Shown: positions 24,046 to 31,928 of the stretch, piece by piece
How positions within the stretch are numbered: the stretch's first letter is position 1
How the letters are laid out: each line of letters begins with the position of its first letter
Translations under genes and position numbers: made by a program
The notes under the pieces: generated by a model
The model's input: the letters and a program-made list of their open reading frames with translations, nothing else
Told to the model about the DNA's origin: nothing
The model's database searches: none
Origin: Rubrivivax sp.
Lineage (GTDB): Bacteria; Pseudomonadota; Gammaproteobacteria; Burkholderiales; Burkholderiaceae_C
Reading direction: 5' to 3'
Assembly: GCA_016790435.1 (NCBI GenBank)
Contig: JAEUPE010000201.1
Span: 1-39,695, forward strand
Length of the DNA: 39,695 nt

Positions 24046-25656
24046 ATGAGCGCCCCAGCCGCCTTCGCGCCCCTGGTCGAGAACCGCGTCTTCCGCGCGC
24101 TGTGGATCGCCTCGCTGGCGGCCAACATGGCGATGTGGATGCACGACGTCGCGGCCGCCTGGCTGATGACCTCGCTCACCACGAGCCCGGTCATGGTGGC
24201 CTTGGTGTCGACAGCGGCCACGCTGCCGGTGTTCCTGTTCGGGCTGCCCAGCGGCGCGCTGGCCGACATCGTGGACCGGCGGCGCTTCTTCGCCGCCACG
24301 CAGTTATGGGTCACGATCAATGCGCTCGCCCTGCTGGTGCTGGTGTCGACGGACACGCTGACCGCGCCGCTGCTTCTTCTGCTCACCTTCGGCAACGGCC
24401 TGGGCCTGGCGATGCGCTGGCCGGTGTTCTCCGCCGTCGTGCCGCAGATCGTGACGCGCGCGCAGATGCCGCAGGCGCTGGCGCTGAACGGCATCTCGAT
24501 GAACCTGTCGCGCGTGGCCGGGCCGATGATCGCCGGCGCGCTGCTGGCCGCCGTGGGCGCGGCCGCCGTCTTCACGCTCAACGCCGTGCTGGCGGTGCTG
24601 TCGTTCGTGCTCATCCTGCGCTGGAAGAGCGTGCCGCGTGCCAGTGCGCTGCCCGGCGAGCGCTTCCTCGGCGCCATGCGCGTCGGCCTCAACTTCGCCG
24701 CGCAGTCGCCGCGCCTGAAGATCATCCTGCTGCGCATCTTCCTGTTCTTCGTGCAGGTGGCTGCGATGTCGTCGCTGCTGCCGCTCGTGGCCCGCGGGCT
24801 GCACGGCGGCGGGCCGGGCACCTTCACGCTCATGCTCTCCGCGCTCGGCGTGGGGGCCATCGCAGCGGCGCTGCTCTTCCCGCGCTGGCGCGCGCGCTTC
24901 AGCCGCGACCAGTTCGTGCGCTACGGCGTCCTCGTGCATGCGGGCATGACGAGCCTGATCGTCGGGCTGCCCGAGATCTGGGTGGCGCTGCCGGCCATGC
25001 TGGTGGTCGGCATGGCCTGGATCTCGGTGGCCAACTCGCTCACCATCTCGGCGCAGGTGGCGATGCCCGACTGGGTGCGCGCCCGCGGCATGGCCATCTA
25101 CCAGACGGCGTTGATGGGCGGTGCCACCGTGGGCTCGCTGCTGTGGGGCCAGGTGGCGGCCGTGATCGGCGTGCATGGCACCGTGTGGGCCGCGGCCGGT
25201 TTCGGCATCGTGGTGCTGCTGGCGACCCGTCGCCTGACGGTGGAGGGCGAGCGCGAACTCGACTTCTCGCCCGCCAGCGTGGCACCGTTTCCCGAGCCGC
25301 TGGTGGCCGTGGCGCCGGACGACGGTCCGGTCATGGTCACCATCGAGTACCAGATCGACCCGTCGCGCGCGCTCGAGTTCGCCGAGGTCATGCAGCGCAC
25401 GCGGCGCGCCCGCCTGCGCCAGGGGGCGCTTTCGTGGGGCCTGTTCCGCGACGTGGCGCTACCCGGGCGCTACATCGAGTACTTCGTCGACGAGACCTGG
25501 GTCGAGCACCTGCGGCGCCTGGAACGCTTCACGGCCTTCGATGCCGGACTGCGTGAGTTGCGGCTCGCCTTCCACCTTGGGGCCGAGCCGCCGGTCGTGC
25601 GGCGCTACGTGGGCGACGCGCACTTGCCGCCTGCCGACGTGCCACCGGTGCATTGA
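24046..25656 (+). CDS. MFS transporter (EntS/MFS_3-like) with C-terminal ABM-like domain
   Basis: This 536-residue protein has a 12-helix major facilitator (about 1-410) and a soluble C-terminal domain (about 425-525). The start ENRVFRALWIASLAANMAMW and the loop GALADIVDRRRFF are typical of the MFS_3 (EntS-type exporter) branch. The C-terminal part (VMVTIEYQIDPSRALEF, then WGLFRDVALPGRYIEYFVDETW) resembles the antibiotic-biosynthesis-monooxygenase dimeric alpha/beta barrel fold; its role is unknown. The substrate is not known, and no siderophore genes are nearby. The ATG at 24046 has a TACCCT -10-like box 8 bases upstream and no ribosome-binding site, so a leaderless transcript is possible. 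Confidence 0.87.
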   Translation: MSAPAAFAPLVENRVFRALWIASLAANMAMWMHDVAAAWLMTSLTTSPVMVALVSTAATLPVFLFGLPSGALADIVDRRRFFAATQLWVTINALALLVLVSTDTLTAPLLLLLTFGNGLGLAMRWPVFSAVVPQIVTRAQMPQALALNGISMNLSRVAGPMIAGALLAAVGAAAVFTLNAVLAVLSFVLILRWKSVPRASALPGERFLGAMRVGLNFAAQSPRLKIILLRIFLFFVQVAAMSSLLPLVARGLHGGGPGTFTLMLSALGVGAIAAALLFPRWRARFSRDQFVRYGVLVHAGMTSLIVGLPEIWVALPAMLVVGMAWISVANSLTISAQVAMPDWVRARGMAIYQTALMGGATVGSLLWGQVAAVIGVHGTVWAAAGFGIVVLLATRRLTVEGERELDFSPASVAPFPEPLVAVAPDDGPVMVTIEYQIDPSRALEFAEVMQRTRRARLRQGALSWGLFRDVALPGRYIEYFVDETWVEHLRRLERFTAFDAGLRELRLAFHLGAEPPVVRRYVGDAHLPPADVPPVH

Positions 25657-25697
25657 AGCGTGCTGCGGGCGCCTGCGCCGGCAGCGCCTCGGTTGTT

Positions 25698-26090
25698 TCA
25701 GCGCTCGGGCCGCAGCCAGAGCCACGTGCCCACCGCCAGCATCAAGGCCGGCACGCCGACCTTGACGGACAGCGGTGCCGGTGAGAGTGCGATCACGGCC
25801 GTGCTCAGCGTCATGGTCGCCGTGGCGGCCCACTTGGCGCTGCGCGGCACGGCGCGGTGGTCGCGCCAGCGGCGGATGGCCGGCCCGTGCTTCGGGTGCT
25901 CCAGCAGCCACCGTTCCAGTGATGGCCAGCCGCGCCCACCGGCCCAGGCTGCCACGAGCAGGAACGGCACCGTCGGCAACCCGGGCACGAAGATGCCGAC
26001 GAGGCCGAGCAGCAGCGCTGCCAGTGCCAGCGTGCGCCAGAGCACCAGGGACAGGGTGCGGGAGAGGGTTCGCGACGCGCGGCGCAACAT
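25698..26090 (-). CDS. YbaN-family inner-membrane protein (DUF454)
   Basis: This 130-residue membrane protein has an N-terminal helix pair (about 17-50: LALAALLLGLVGIFVPGLPTVPFLLVAAW, with the family's GLPTVPFLL turn), a hydrophilic loop with the conserved SLERWLLEHPKHGPAIRRWR segment, and two C-terminal helices. This is the layout of E. coli YbaN/DUF454, of unknown function. A TAGCAT -10-like box lies only 6 bases before the ATG at 26090 on the minus strand, which again suggests a short or absent leader. It converges with the MFS gene 41 bases away and diverges from the gamma-glutamyltransferase. Confidence 0.87.
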   Translation of the reverse strand: MLRRASRTLSRTLSLVLWRTLALAALLLGLVGIFVPGLPTVPFLLVAAWAGGRGWPSLERWLLEHPKHGPAIRRWRDHRAVPRSAKWAATATMTLSTAVIALSPAPLSVKVGVPALMLAVGTWLWLRPER

Positions 26091-26277
26091 GACGCGATGC
26101 TACGGGCGGCCTGCCCGGCGTCTTCCATCGCGTTCACCGCGCGCCACGACCTCGGCGCTGCAGCGACCGCAGCCGGGCCTTAGCATCGGCGCATCCCCGC
26201 CTGCCCGAGCCGAGCGTTGCCCTGCGCCTGGCCCGCTCTTGCCGGACCCGTGCCCCTCCACGCAGCCCTATCCCCCG

Positions 26278-27900
26278 ATGAACAACCCTTTTGACTGGAG
26301 CGCCGGCTACGCCAGCCGCCGCTCGCCCGTCTTCGCGCGCAACATCGTCTCCACCTCGCACCCGCTGGCGGCCCAGGCGGGCCTCGCCCAGTTGCAGTCG
26401 GGGGGCAATGCCGTCGATGCGGCCATCGCCACCGCGGCCATGATGACCATCGTCGAGCCTTGCAGCAACGGCCTCGGCTCCGATGCCTTCTGCATCCTCT
26501 GGGACGGCCAGCAACTGCACGGTCTCAACGCCAGCGGCACCGCGCCCGCGGCGTGGACGCCCGAGTACTTCAAAGGCAAGTACGGTGCCGACACCAAGAC
26601 GCCGCCCAAGCGCGGCTGGGACTCGGTGACGGTGCCCGGTGCCGTGGCCGGCTGGATGGCGCTGCACCAGCGCTTCGGCAAGCGCCCCTTCGCCGAACTG
26701 CTGGCGCCGGCCATCGAGATTGCCGAGCGCGGCTACGCGGTGCCGGTCATCGTGCAGCAGAAGTGGACCAATGCCGCCTCGCTGCCCGAGATCACGCAGC
26801 AGCCCGGCTTTTCCGAGGCTTTCCTGCCGCGCGGTCGCCAGCCCGCGGTGGGCGAGCGCTTCACCTTCGCCGAGGCAGCGCGAACTCTGCGCCTCATCGC
26901 CGAGACGAAGGGCGAGGCCTACTACCGGGGCGAAGTGGCTGCGGCCATCGCCGCGCATGCCAAGGCGCATGGTGGCGCGATGACCGAGGCCGACCTCGCG
27001 GCCTACCGCCCGGAATGGGTGGGCACCGTCTCCACGCGCTACCGCGGGCACGAACTGCACGAGATTCCGCCCAACGGGCAAGGCATCGCCGCGCTCATCG
27101 CGCTCGGCGTCCTCGAACACTTCGACCTCGGTGCGCTGCCCGTGGACGGCATCGCCAGCCAGCACCTGCAGATCGAGGCGATGAAGCTCGCCTTCGCCGA
27201 TGTCTACCGCCATGTCGGCGATGCGCGCGCGATGAAGCTGACGCCGGCGCAGATGCTCGATACCGCCTACCTGAAGAGCCGGGCCGCGCTCATCGACCCC
27301 AAGCGCGCGCAGGACTTCGGCCCCGGCCACGGCCCGCAGGGCGGCACCATCTACCTCACCGCTGCCGACGCGAACGGCATGATGGTCAGCTTCATCCAGA
27401 GCAACTACATGGGCTTCGGCTCCGGCGTCGTCGTGCCGGGCTATGGTGTCAGCCTGCAGAACCGCGGCCACGGCTTCACGCTCGATGCCAGCCGGGCCAA
27501 CGTGGTGGCGCCGGGCAAGCGGCCCTTCCACACCATCATCCCGGCCTTCCTCACGAAGGATGGTGCGCCGGTCATGAGCTTCGGGGTCATGGGCGGTGAC
27601 ATGCAGCCGCAAGGGCACATGCAGACGCTCGTGCGCATGCTCGACTACCAGCAGCACCCGCAGGCCGCCTGCGACGCGCCGCGCTGGCGCTTCAACGCCG
27701 GCCTCGTCAACGCCGAGCATGGCTTCTCGGAGACGACGGCGGCCGGGCTGCGCGCGCTCGGGCATCGCGTCGAACCCTTCGCCGACAGTTACCAGGACTA
27801 CGGTGCCGGCCAGTTCATCTGGCGCCTGGGCGACCCGAAGGTCGAGGGTTATGCGGCGGCGAGCGACCCGCGCCGCGACGGGCAGGCGGCAGGGTACTGA
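26278..27900 (+). CDS. Gamma-glutamyltransferase family protein
   Basis: This 540-residue N-terminal nucleophile hydrolase would self-cleave at the threonine of GGTIYLTAAD (Thr357), where most family members have a TTH motif. Seen: HPLAAQAGLAQLQSGGNAVDAAIA near residue 30, NGLGSDAFCILW near 62, TVPGAVAGWM near 118, PPNGQGIAAL near 265, FGSGVVVPGYGVSLQNRG near 380 and MGGDMQPQGH near 440. The QGH-type ending and the absence of a signal peptide resemble the acylase/oxamate-amidohydrolase-like branch more than periplasmic glutathione-degrading GGT. Substrate is therefore uncertain. The ATG at 26278 gives the usual start but has no clear ribosome-binding site. The EamA exporter follows after 84 bases. 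Confidence 0.88.
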   Translation: MNNPFDWSAGYASRRSPVFARNIVSTSHPLAAQAGLAQLQSGGNAVDAAIATAAMMTIVEPCSNGLGSDAFCILWDGQQLHGLNASGTAPAAWTPEYFKGKYGADTKTPPKRGWDSVTVPGAVAGWMALHQRFGKRPFAELLAPAIEIAERGYAVPVIVQQKWTNAASLPEITQQPGFSEAFLPRGRQPAVGERFTFAEAARTLRLIAETKGEAYYRGEVAAAIAAHAKAHGGAMTEADLAAYRPEWVGTVSTRYRGHELHEIPPNGQGIAALIALGVLEHFDLGALPVDGIASQHLQIEAMKLAFADVYRHVGDARAMKLTPAQMLDTAYLKSRAALIDPKRAQDFGPGHGPQGGTIYLTAADANGMMVSFIQSNYMGFGSGVVVPGYGVSLQNRGHGFTLDASRANVVAPGKRPFHTIIPAFLTKDGAPVMSFGVMGGDMQPQGHMQTLVRMLDYQQHPQAACDAPRWRFNAGLVNAEHGFSETTAAGLRALGHRVEPFADSYQDYGAGQFIWRLGDPKVEGYAAASDPRRDGQAAGY

Positions 27901-27984
27901 GTGCAACCGGGGAGCGGACCGCCGCGCCCGGAACCGCCGCCGCGCCGCGCCGGGCCGCGCACGCGCTTTCCGCGCGGCCGGAGC

Positions 27985-28893
27985 ATGAAGGCGTCGCCGG
28001 CCGCGAAGGCCGGCTTCGGGGCCGGCGTGGCGCTGGCGGCTTTCGGCGCCATCGCGTTCTCGGGCAAGGCGATCATCGTCAAGCTCGCCTATCGCCACGG
28101 CGTCGATGCGGTGACGGTGCTCATGTACCGCATGCTCTTCGCGCTGCCACTGTTCGCGGCGCTGGCGTGGTGGGGCGGCCGTGGCCGGCCTTCGCTGAAG
28201 CGCGACGACTGGGTGGCCGTGCTCGGCCTCGGCTTCTGCGGTTACTACCTGGCGAGCTACCTCGACTTCATCGGCCTGCAGTACGTGAGCGCGAGCTTGG
28301 AGCGGCTCGTGCTGTACCTCAACCCGACGCTCGTGCTGGGGCTCGGCTGGCTGCTCTTCCGGCGCACCGTGAAGCCCAGGCAGATGGTGGCGATGGCGGT
28401 GAGCTACGCCGGCATCGCACTGGCCTTCGGCCACGAGCTGCGCTTCGAGGGCGCCGACGTCGCAGCGAGCGTGAAGGGCGCGCTGCTCATCTTCGCCAGC
28501 GCCCTGTCGTACGCCGTGTACCTCGTCTACAGCGGCCAGGTGGTGAGCCGCATCGGTTCGCTGCGCCTCACCGGCGCCGCCACGAGCGTGGCCTGCGTGC
28601 TGTGCCTCGCGCAGTTCGCGCTGCTGCGGCCGCTCGCTGCGGCGGTGGTGCCGGAGCCGGTGATCTGGCTGTCGGTGCTCAACGCCATCGCCTGCACCTT
28701 CGTGCCCGTGCTCGCCGTGATGCTGGCGATCGAACGCGTCGGCGCCGCCGTCACGGCGCAGACCGGCATGATCGGTCCGCTCTCCACCATCGTCCTGGGG
28801 GTGACGCTGCTCGGCGAGCCGTTGAACGCGTGGATCGTGGCGGGCACGGTGCTGGTGCTCTCCGGCGTGTGGCTGCTGGCGCGCAGCCGATAG
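27985..28893 (+). CDS. EamA/DMT-family transporter
   Basis: This 302-residue protein has about ten membrane helices in two EamA repeats. Seen: ALAAFGAIAFSGKAIIVKLAY at the start of repeat 1, SYLDFIGLQYVSASLERLVLYLNPTLV at its end, SALSYAVYLVYSGQV at the start of repeat 2, and IGPLSTIVLGVTLLGEPLN near the end. The family exports or imports small metabolites; the substrate is unknown. The frame is open back to the gamma-glutamyltransferase stop, but the residues before the ATG at 27985 are Pro/Arg-rich and not family-like, so this start is preferred. A weak GGAG-like sequence lies just before it. Probably co-transcribed with the upstream gene. Confidence 0.9.
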   Translation: MKASPAAKAGFGAGVALAAFGAIAFSGKAIIVKLAYRHGVDAVTVLMYRMLFALPLFAALAWWGGRGRPSLKRDDWVAVLGLGFCGYYLASYLDFIGLQYVSASLERLVLYLNPTLVLGLGWLLFRRTVKPRQMVAMAVSYAGIALAFGHELRFEGADVAASVKGALLIFASALSYAVYLVYSGQVVSRIGSLRLTGAATSVACVLCLAQFALLRPLAAAVVPEPVIWLSVLNAIACTFVPVLAVMLAIERVGAAVTAQTGMIGPLSTIVLGVTLLGEPLNAWIVAGTVLVLSGVWLLARSR

Positions 28894-28973
28894 CATCGAC
28901 GCCACGCCTTTCGTTCGCACACCCGTCGAAGCATTGCTCGACACTCACCTGAACTCACCGAGGAGAACACGAC

Positions 28974-29762
28974 ATGGATCTGGGCATCGCAGGCAAGTGG
29001 GCGCTGGTGTGCGCCGCGAGCAAGGGGCTCGGCAAGGGCTGCGCCGAGGCGCTCGTGCGCGAGGGCGCCAACGTCGTCATCACCGCACGGGGTGCCGAGG
29101 CGCTGGAGGCCACCGCCGCGGCACTGCGTGCGCTCAACCCGGCGGTGCAGGTGCGCGCCGTGGCGGGCGACATCACCACCGAGGCCGGCCGCGCCGCGGC
29201 GCTGGCTGCGTGCCCACAAGTCGACATCCTCGTCAACAACGCCGGCGGGCCGCCGGCGGGTGATTTCCGCGACTGGTCGCGCGACACCTGGATCGCGGCG
29301 CTCGACGCCAACATGCTGGCGCCGATCGCGCTCATCAAGGCCACGGTCGATGCCATGGCCGAGCGCCAGTTCGGCCGCGTCGTCAACATCACCTCGGCCG
29401 CGGTGAAGGCGCCGTACGAGGCACTCGGCTTGAGCAACGGCGCGCGCACCGGCCTCACCGGCTTCGTCGCCGGGCTGGCGCGGCAGCAGAAGCTGGCCTC
29501 GCGCAACGTCACCATCAACAACCTGCTGCCCGGCCCCTTCGACACCGAACGCCTGCGCAGCAACACCGCCACCATCGCGCAGAAGGGCGGCCAGACGTTC
29601 GAGGCGCTGTGGGAGTCGCGGCGCAAGAGCAACCCGACACAGCGCTTCGGCGACGCGCGCGAGTTCGGCGCCATGTGCGCCTTCATCTGCAGCGCGCATA
29701 CCGGCTACATGACCGGGCAGAACGTGCTGATGGACGGCGGCTCTTACCCGGGGACCTTCTGA
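28974..29762 (+). CDS. SDR-family protein with altered active site (FabG-like, atypical)
   Basis: This 262-residue Rossmann protein looks like a beta-ketoacyl-ACP-reductase relative: a cofactor loop CAASKGLGKG near residue 15 (the usual first glycine is alanine), DILVNNAGG near 84, RVVNITSAA near 138, and a C-terminal MDGGSYPG. The normal YxxxK catalytic pair is replaced by Ser154 and Arg158 in LSNGARTGLTGF. A recognised SDR subgroup with this same imperfect motif exists, so it is probably an intact member of that group, not a decayed gene; its reaction is not established. A GAGGAG ribosome-binding site supports the ATG. The gene stands alone between an EamA gene and a convergent lipoprotein gene. 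Confidence 0.88.
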   Translation: MDLGIAGKWALVCAASKGLGKGCAEALVREGANVVITARGAEALEATAAALRALNPAVQVRAVAGDITTEAGRAAALAACPQVDILVNNAGGPPAGDFRDWSRDTWIAALDANMLAPIALIKATVDAMAERQFGRVVNITSAAVKAPYEALGLSNGARTGLTGFVAGLARQQKLASRNVTINNLLPGPFDTERLRSNTATIAQKGGQTFEALWESRRKSNPTQRFGDAREFGAMCAFICSAHTGYMTGQNVLMDGGSYPGTF

Positions 29763-29829
29763 TCCGTGGGCGGCGAACGGCTGCGGCGCCGGATGGCGCT
29801 GATCGGCGCCACCGGGCGCGTCCGGCGAG

Positions 29830-31146
29830 TCAGCGCACGATGCGCACGATGCGGCCGCTGGTGTTGTCGGTGAGCACGTAGAGCCAGCCGTCGGGCCCCT
29901 GCCGCACGTCGCGGATGCGCTCGTTGAGGCTCGTGAAGAGCGCCTCGCGCGAAGCCACCGCGTTGCCGTTGAGGGTGATGCGCCACAATGCCTTGCCGGC
30001 CAGCGAGCCGACGAAGAGGTTGCCCTTCCACTCGGGGAAGCGGTCGCCCGTGTAGAAGGCCATGCCGCTCGGGGCGATCGAGGTCGGCACCCACCACGTC
30101 AGCGGCGGCTCGAAGCCGGCGCCGGTGCTGGCACCGCCCACGGGCGTGCAGTTCCCTACCGGCGTGCCGTATTCACAGCCGTAGCTCACGAGCGGCCAGC
30201 CGTAGTTGCGCCCGGGCAGGGTGCGGTTGACCTCGTCGCCGCCTTGCGGACCGTGCTCGCTCGTCCACAACTCGCCGGTGGTCGGATGCAGCGCCGCGCC
30301 TTGCGGGTTGCGGTGGCCGTACGACCAGATGGTGGCCTGCGCGCCGCTGGTGCTGACGAACGGGTTGTCGCCCGGCGCGCCGCCGTCCGTGGCACGGATG
30401 CGCATCACCTTGCCGTGGCCGGCGCTCAGGTCCTGCGCGCGGCCGCGCTCGCTGCTGATGGAGCGCTCGCCGAGCGTCACGAAGAGGTGGCCATCGCCGC
30501 TCAGCACGAGGCGGCCGCCGTAGTGGTTCTGCGTGCCGGCCACCTTGGGCGTCTGGCGGAAGAGCACGGTCCAGCCGCTGAGCGCCGTGAAGCCGGCGTT
30601 GAGCACGCCCGTGCCCACCGCGGTGCCGTTGCGGCCGGCCTCGGCACCGCTGCCGGCCTCCGCGAAGCTGAGGTAGACGCGGCGGGAGGTGGCGAAGTCG
30701 GCGGCCACGGCCACGTCGAGCAAGCCGCCCTGTCCGCCGCTGTCCACCGCCGGCATGCCGGAGATGGGCGCGGAGACGGCCGCGCCGTCGGCCGAGACGC
30801 GCTTCAACTGGCCGCCCCGCTCGGTGACGAGCATCGAGCCGTCGGGCAGGAAGGCGAGGCTCCACGGGGAGTTGAGGCCGGAGGCGAAGGTTTCGGCCCT
30901 TGGCGGCCCGCTCGGTGCGGGTGCGGGTGCGGGTGCAGGGGCGGGCGAGGGTGCCGGCGCGGGTGCAGGTGCCGGAGGTGGCGGTGCCGGCGTGGGCCCC
31001 GGCGACGGCGCCGGTGTGGGCGCAGGTGCGGGGGCGGGTGCAGGCGCCGGGTTGGACGAACTGCTGCCGTTGTCGGCACCGCCGCAGGCGGCCAGCCACA
31101 ACAGGAGCACGGCGACGGACAGCGATGGCGTGGGCTTGGCTTTCAT
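29830..31146 (-). CDS. PQQ-dependent sugar dehydrogenase, predicted lipoprotein
   Basis: This 438-residue protein is a YliI-type propeller enzyme. The N-terminus is a lipoprotein signal (VAVLLLWLAAC, with Cys21 in an LAAC lipobox) followed by a Ser run and a Pro-Ala linker to about residue 80. The catalytic domain shows SPWSLAFLPDGSMLVTE, GLLDVAVAADF, NHYGGRLVLSGDGHLFVTLG, IWSYGHRNPQGAALHPTTG, SEHGPQGGDEVN and NYGWPLVSYG. Family members use PQQ and calcium to oxidise aldoses in the periplasm; lipid anchoring would tether this one to a membrane. It is a paralogue of the gene at 11385-12554 but closer to E. coli YliI. The ATG at 31146 is supported by the signal peptide. Confidence 0.9.
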   Translation of the reverse strand: MKAKPTPSLSVAVLLLWLAACGGADNGSSSSNPAPAPAPAPAPTPAPSPGPTPAPPPPAPAPAPAPSPAPAPAPAPAPSGPPRAETFASGLNSPWSLAFLPDGSMLVTERGGQLKRVSADGAAVSAPISGMPAVDSGGQGGLLDVAVAADFATSRRVYLSFAEAGSGAEAGRNGTAVGTGVLNAGFTALSGWTVLFRQTPKVAGTQNHYGGRLVLSGDGHLFVTLGERSISSERGRAQDLSAGHGKVMRIRATDGGAPGDNPFVSTSGAQATIWSYGHRNPQGAALHPTTGELWTSEHGPQGGDEVNRTLPGRNYGWPLVSYGCEYGTPVGNCTPVGGASTGAGFEPPLTWWVPTSIAPSGMAFYTGDRFPEWKGNLFVGSLAGKALWRITLNGNAVASREALFTSLNERIRDVRQGPDGWLYVLTDNTSGRIVRIVR

Positions 31147-31280
31147 GGCCGGCGCAATGTAGGCGCCAGCCCATGCCCCTGATGCAACCGTGTGCAACGC
31201 ACGTGAGCGGTCACCCACCGCGCTGCCTTTGCCGGCTCACAAGCTCACAACTCGAACGCTCCGCCCTCGGGCTCAGCGCC

Positions 31281-31811
31281 CTAGCGGATGAACTGGTCGA
31301 TGTAGCCCTCGCCGAGCCCGTTGGCCGTGTAGTGCCGCCGGCACTTGTCGATGCGCGTGAAGACGTCGTCGTAGCCCGTGCAGTTGCCGTCGGGGTCGGT
31401 GTAGATCATCGCGCCGTTCACCTGGAACATCGTGATCATCTCGTCGACGTGCGGGTCGACCACCAGCGTGTGCGTCTCGCCCGGCGCCTCGTAGACATAG
31501 CTGCCTTCGGTGGCCACCCACGCGTGCTCGAGGTAGCGCCACTGGCCCTTGATGACGTAGCCGTGCACAGGCTGCGGATGGCGGTGGCGCGAGAGCACGC
31601 CGGCCCGCCGCACGCGCAGCAGGTTCATCCAGTAGCCGCGCGTGGCCGACATGCACAGCGGGCGGAACCAGACGTTGTCGTCCACGGGCACCCAGATGCG
31701 CTCGTCCTTCGGCACGACGTCGGGCACGACGAGCTCGGGTGGCGACTCCTTGGGCATCGGGTGCTTGTAGGGCTGCCACTTCTGGGAGTCGGGCGGTACG
31801 GGCTGGGTCAT
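31281..31811 (-). CDS. Cupin protein of the 2,4'-dihydroxyacetophenone dioxygenase-like family
   Basis: This 176-residue protein is a single cupin barrel. The likely metal ligands are the two histidines in SRHRHPQPVHGYVIKG (near residue 75-85), a glutamate in YEAPGETHTLV (near 110) and its following histidine. The family is annotated after an Fe-dependent dioxygenase that cleaves 2,4'-dihydroxyacetophenone, but most members, including this one, are uncharacterised. It lies last in the minus-strand run from the TRAP genes, 105 bases after the SDR gene, with a hairpin in that spacer, so membership of the operon is likely but not certain. The Trp/Pro-rich N-terminus is typical of the family. Confidence 0.8.
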   Translation of the reverse strand: MTQPVPPDSQKWQPYKHPMPKESPPELVVPDVVPKDERIWVPVDDNVWFRPLCMSATRGYWMNLLRVRRAGVLSRHRHPQPVHGYVIKGQWRYLEHAWVATEGSYVYEAPGETHTLVVDPHVDEMITMFQVNGAMIYTDPDGNCTGYDDVFTRIDKCRRHYTANGLGEGYIDQFIR

Positions 31812-31842
31812 GCGAGGCCTCCGGGATTGCGGGCGTTCAATC

Positions 31843-31928
31843 GATCAGTCCATCAGGCGATTCGGGCGATCAGGGTCCAGGCCTTCGGCCTGGCGGGCGA
31901 GCAGTTGATCGGGTGATCAGGTGATCAA
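31843..31928. repeat. GATCA-rich spacer with a perfect 7-bp hairpin
   Basis: CCAGGCC-TTC-GGCCTGG (31877-31893) is a perfect stem-loop between the SDR stop and the cupin start. Around it GATCAG or GATCAA recurs at 31843, 31868, 31915 and 31923, plus GATC at 31907; the last copies run into the SDR stop codon. The hairpin may act as a partial terminator or a processing site. Confidence 0.55.

Noticed and set aside
26134-28944. 936-codon minus-strand open frame opposite gamma-glutamyltransferase and EamA genes
   Set aside because: Long antisense frames are expected at this GC content; the plus-strand genes have clear catalytic and membrane motifs.
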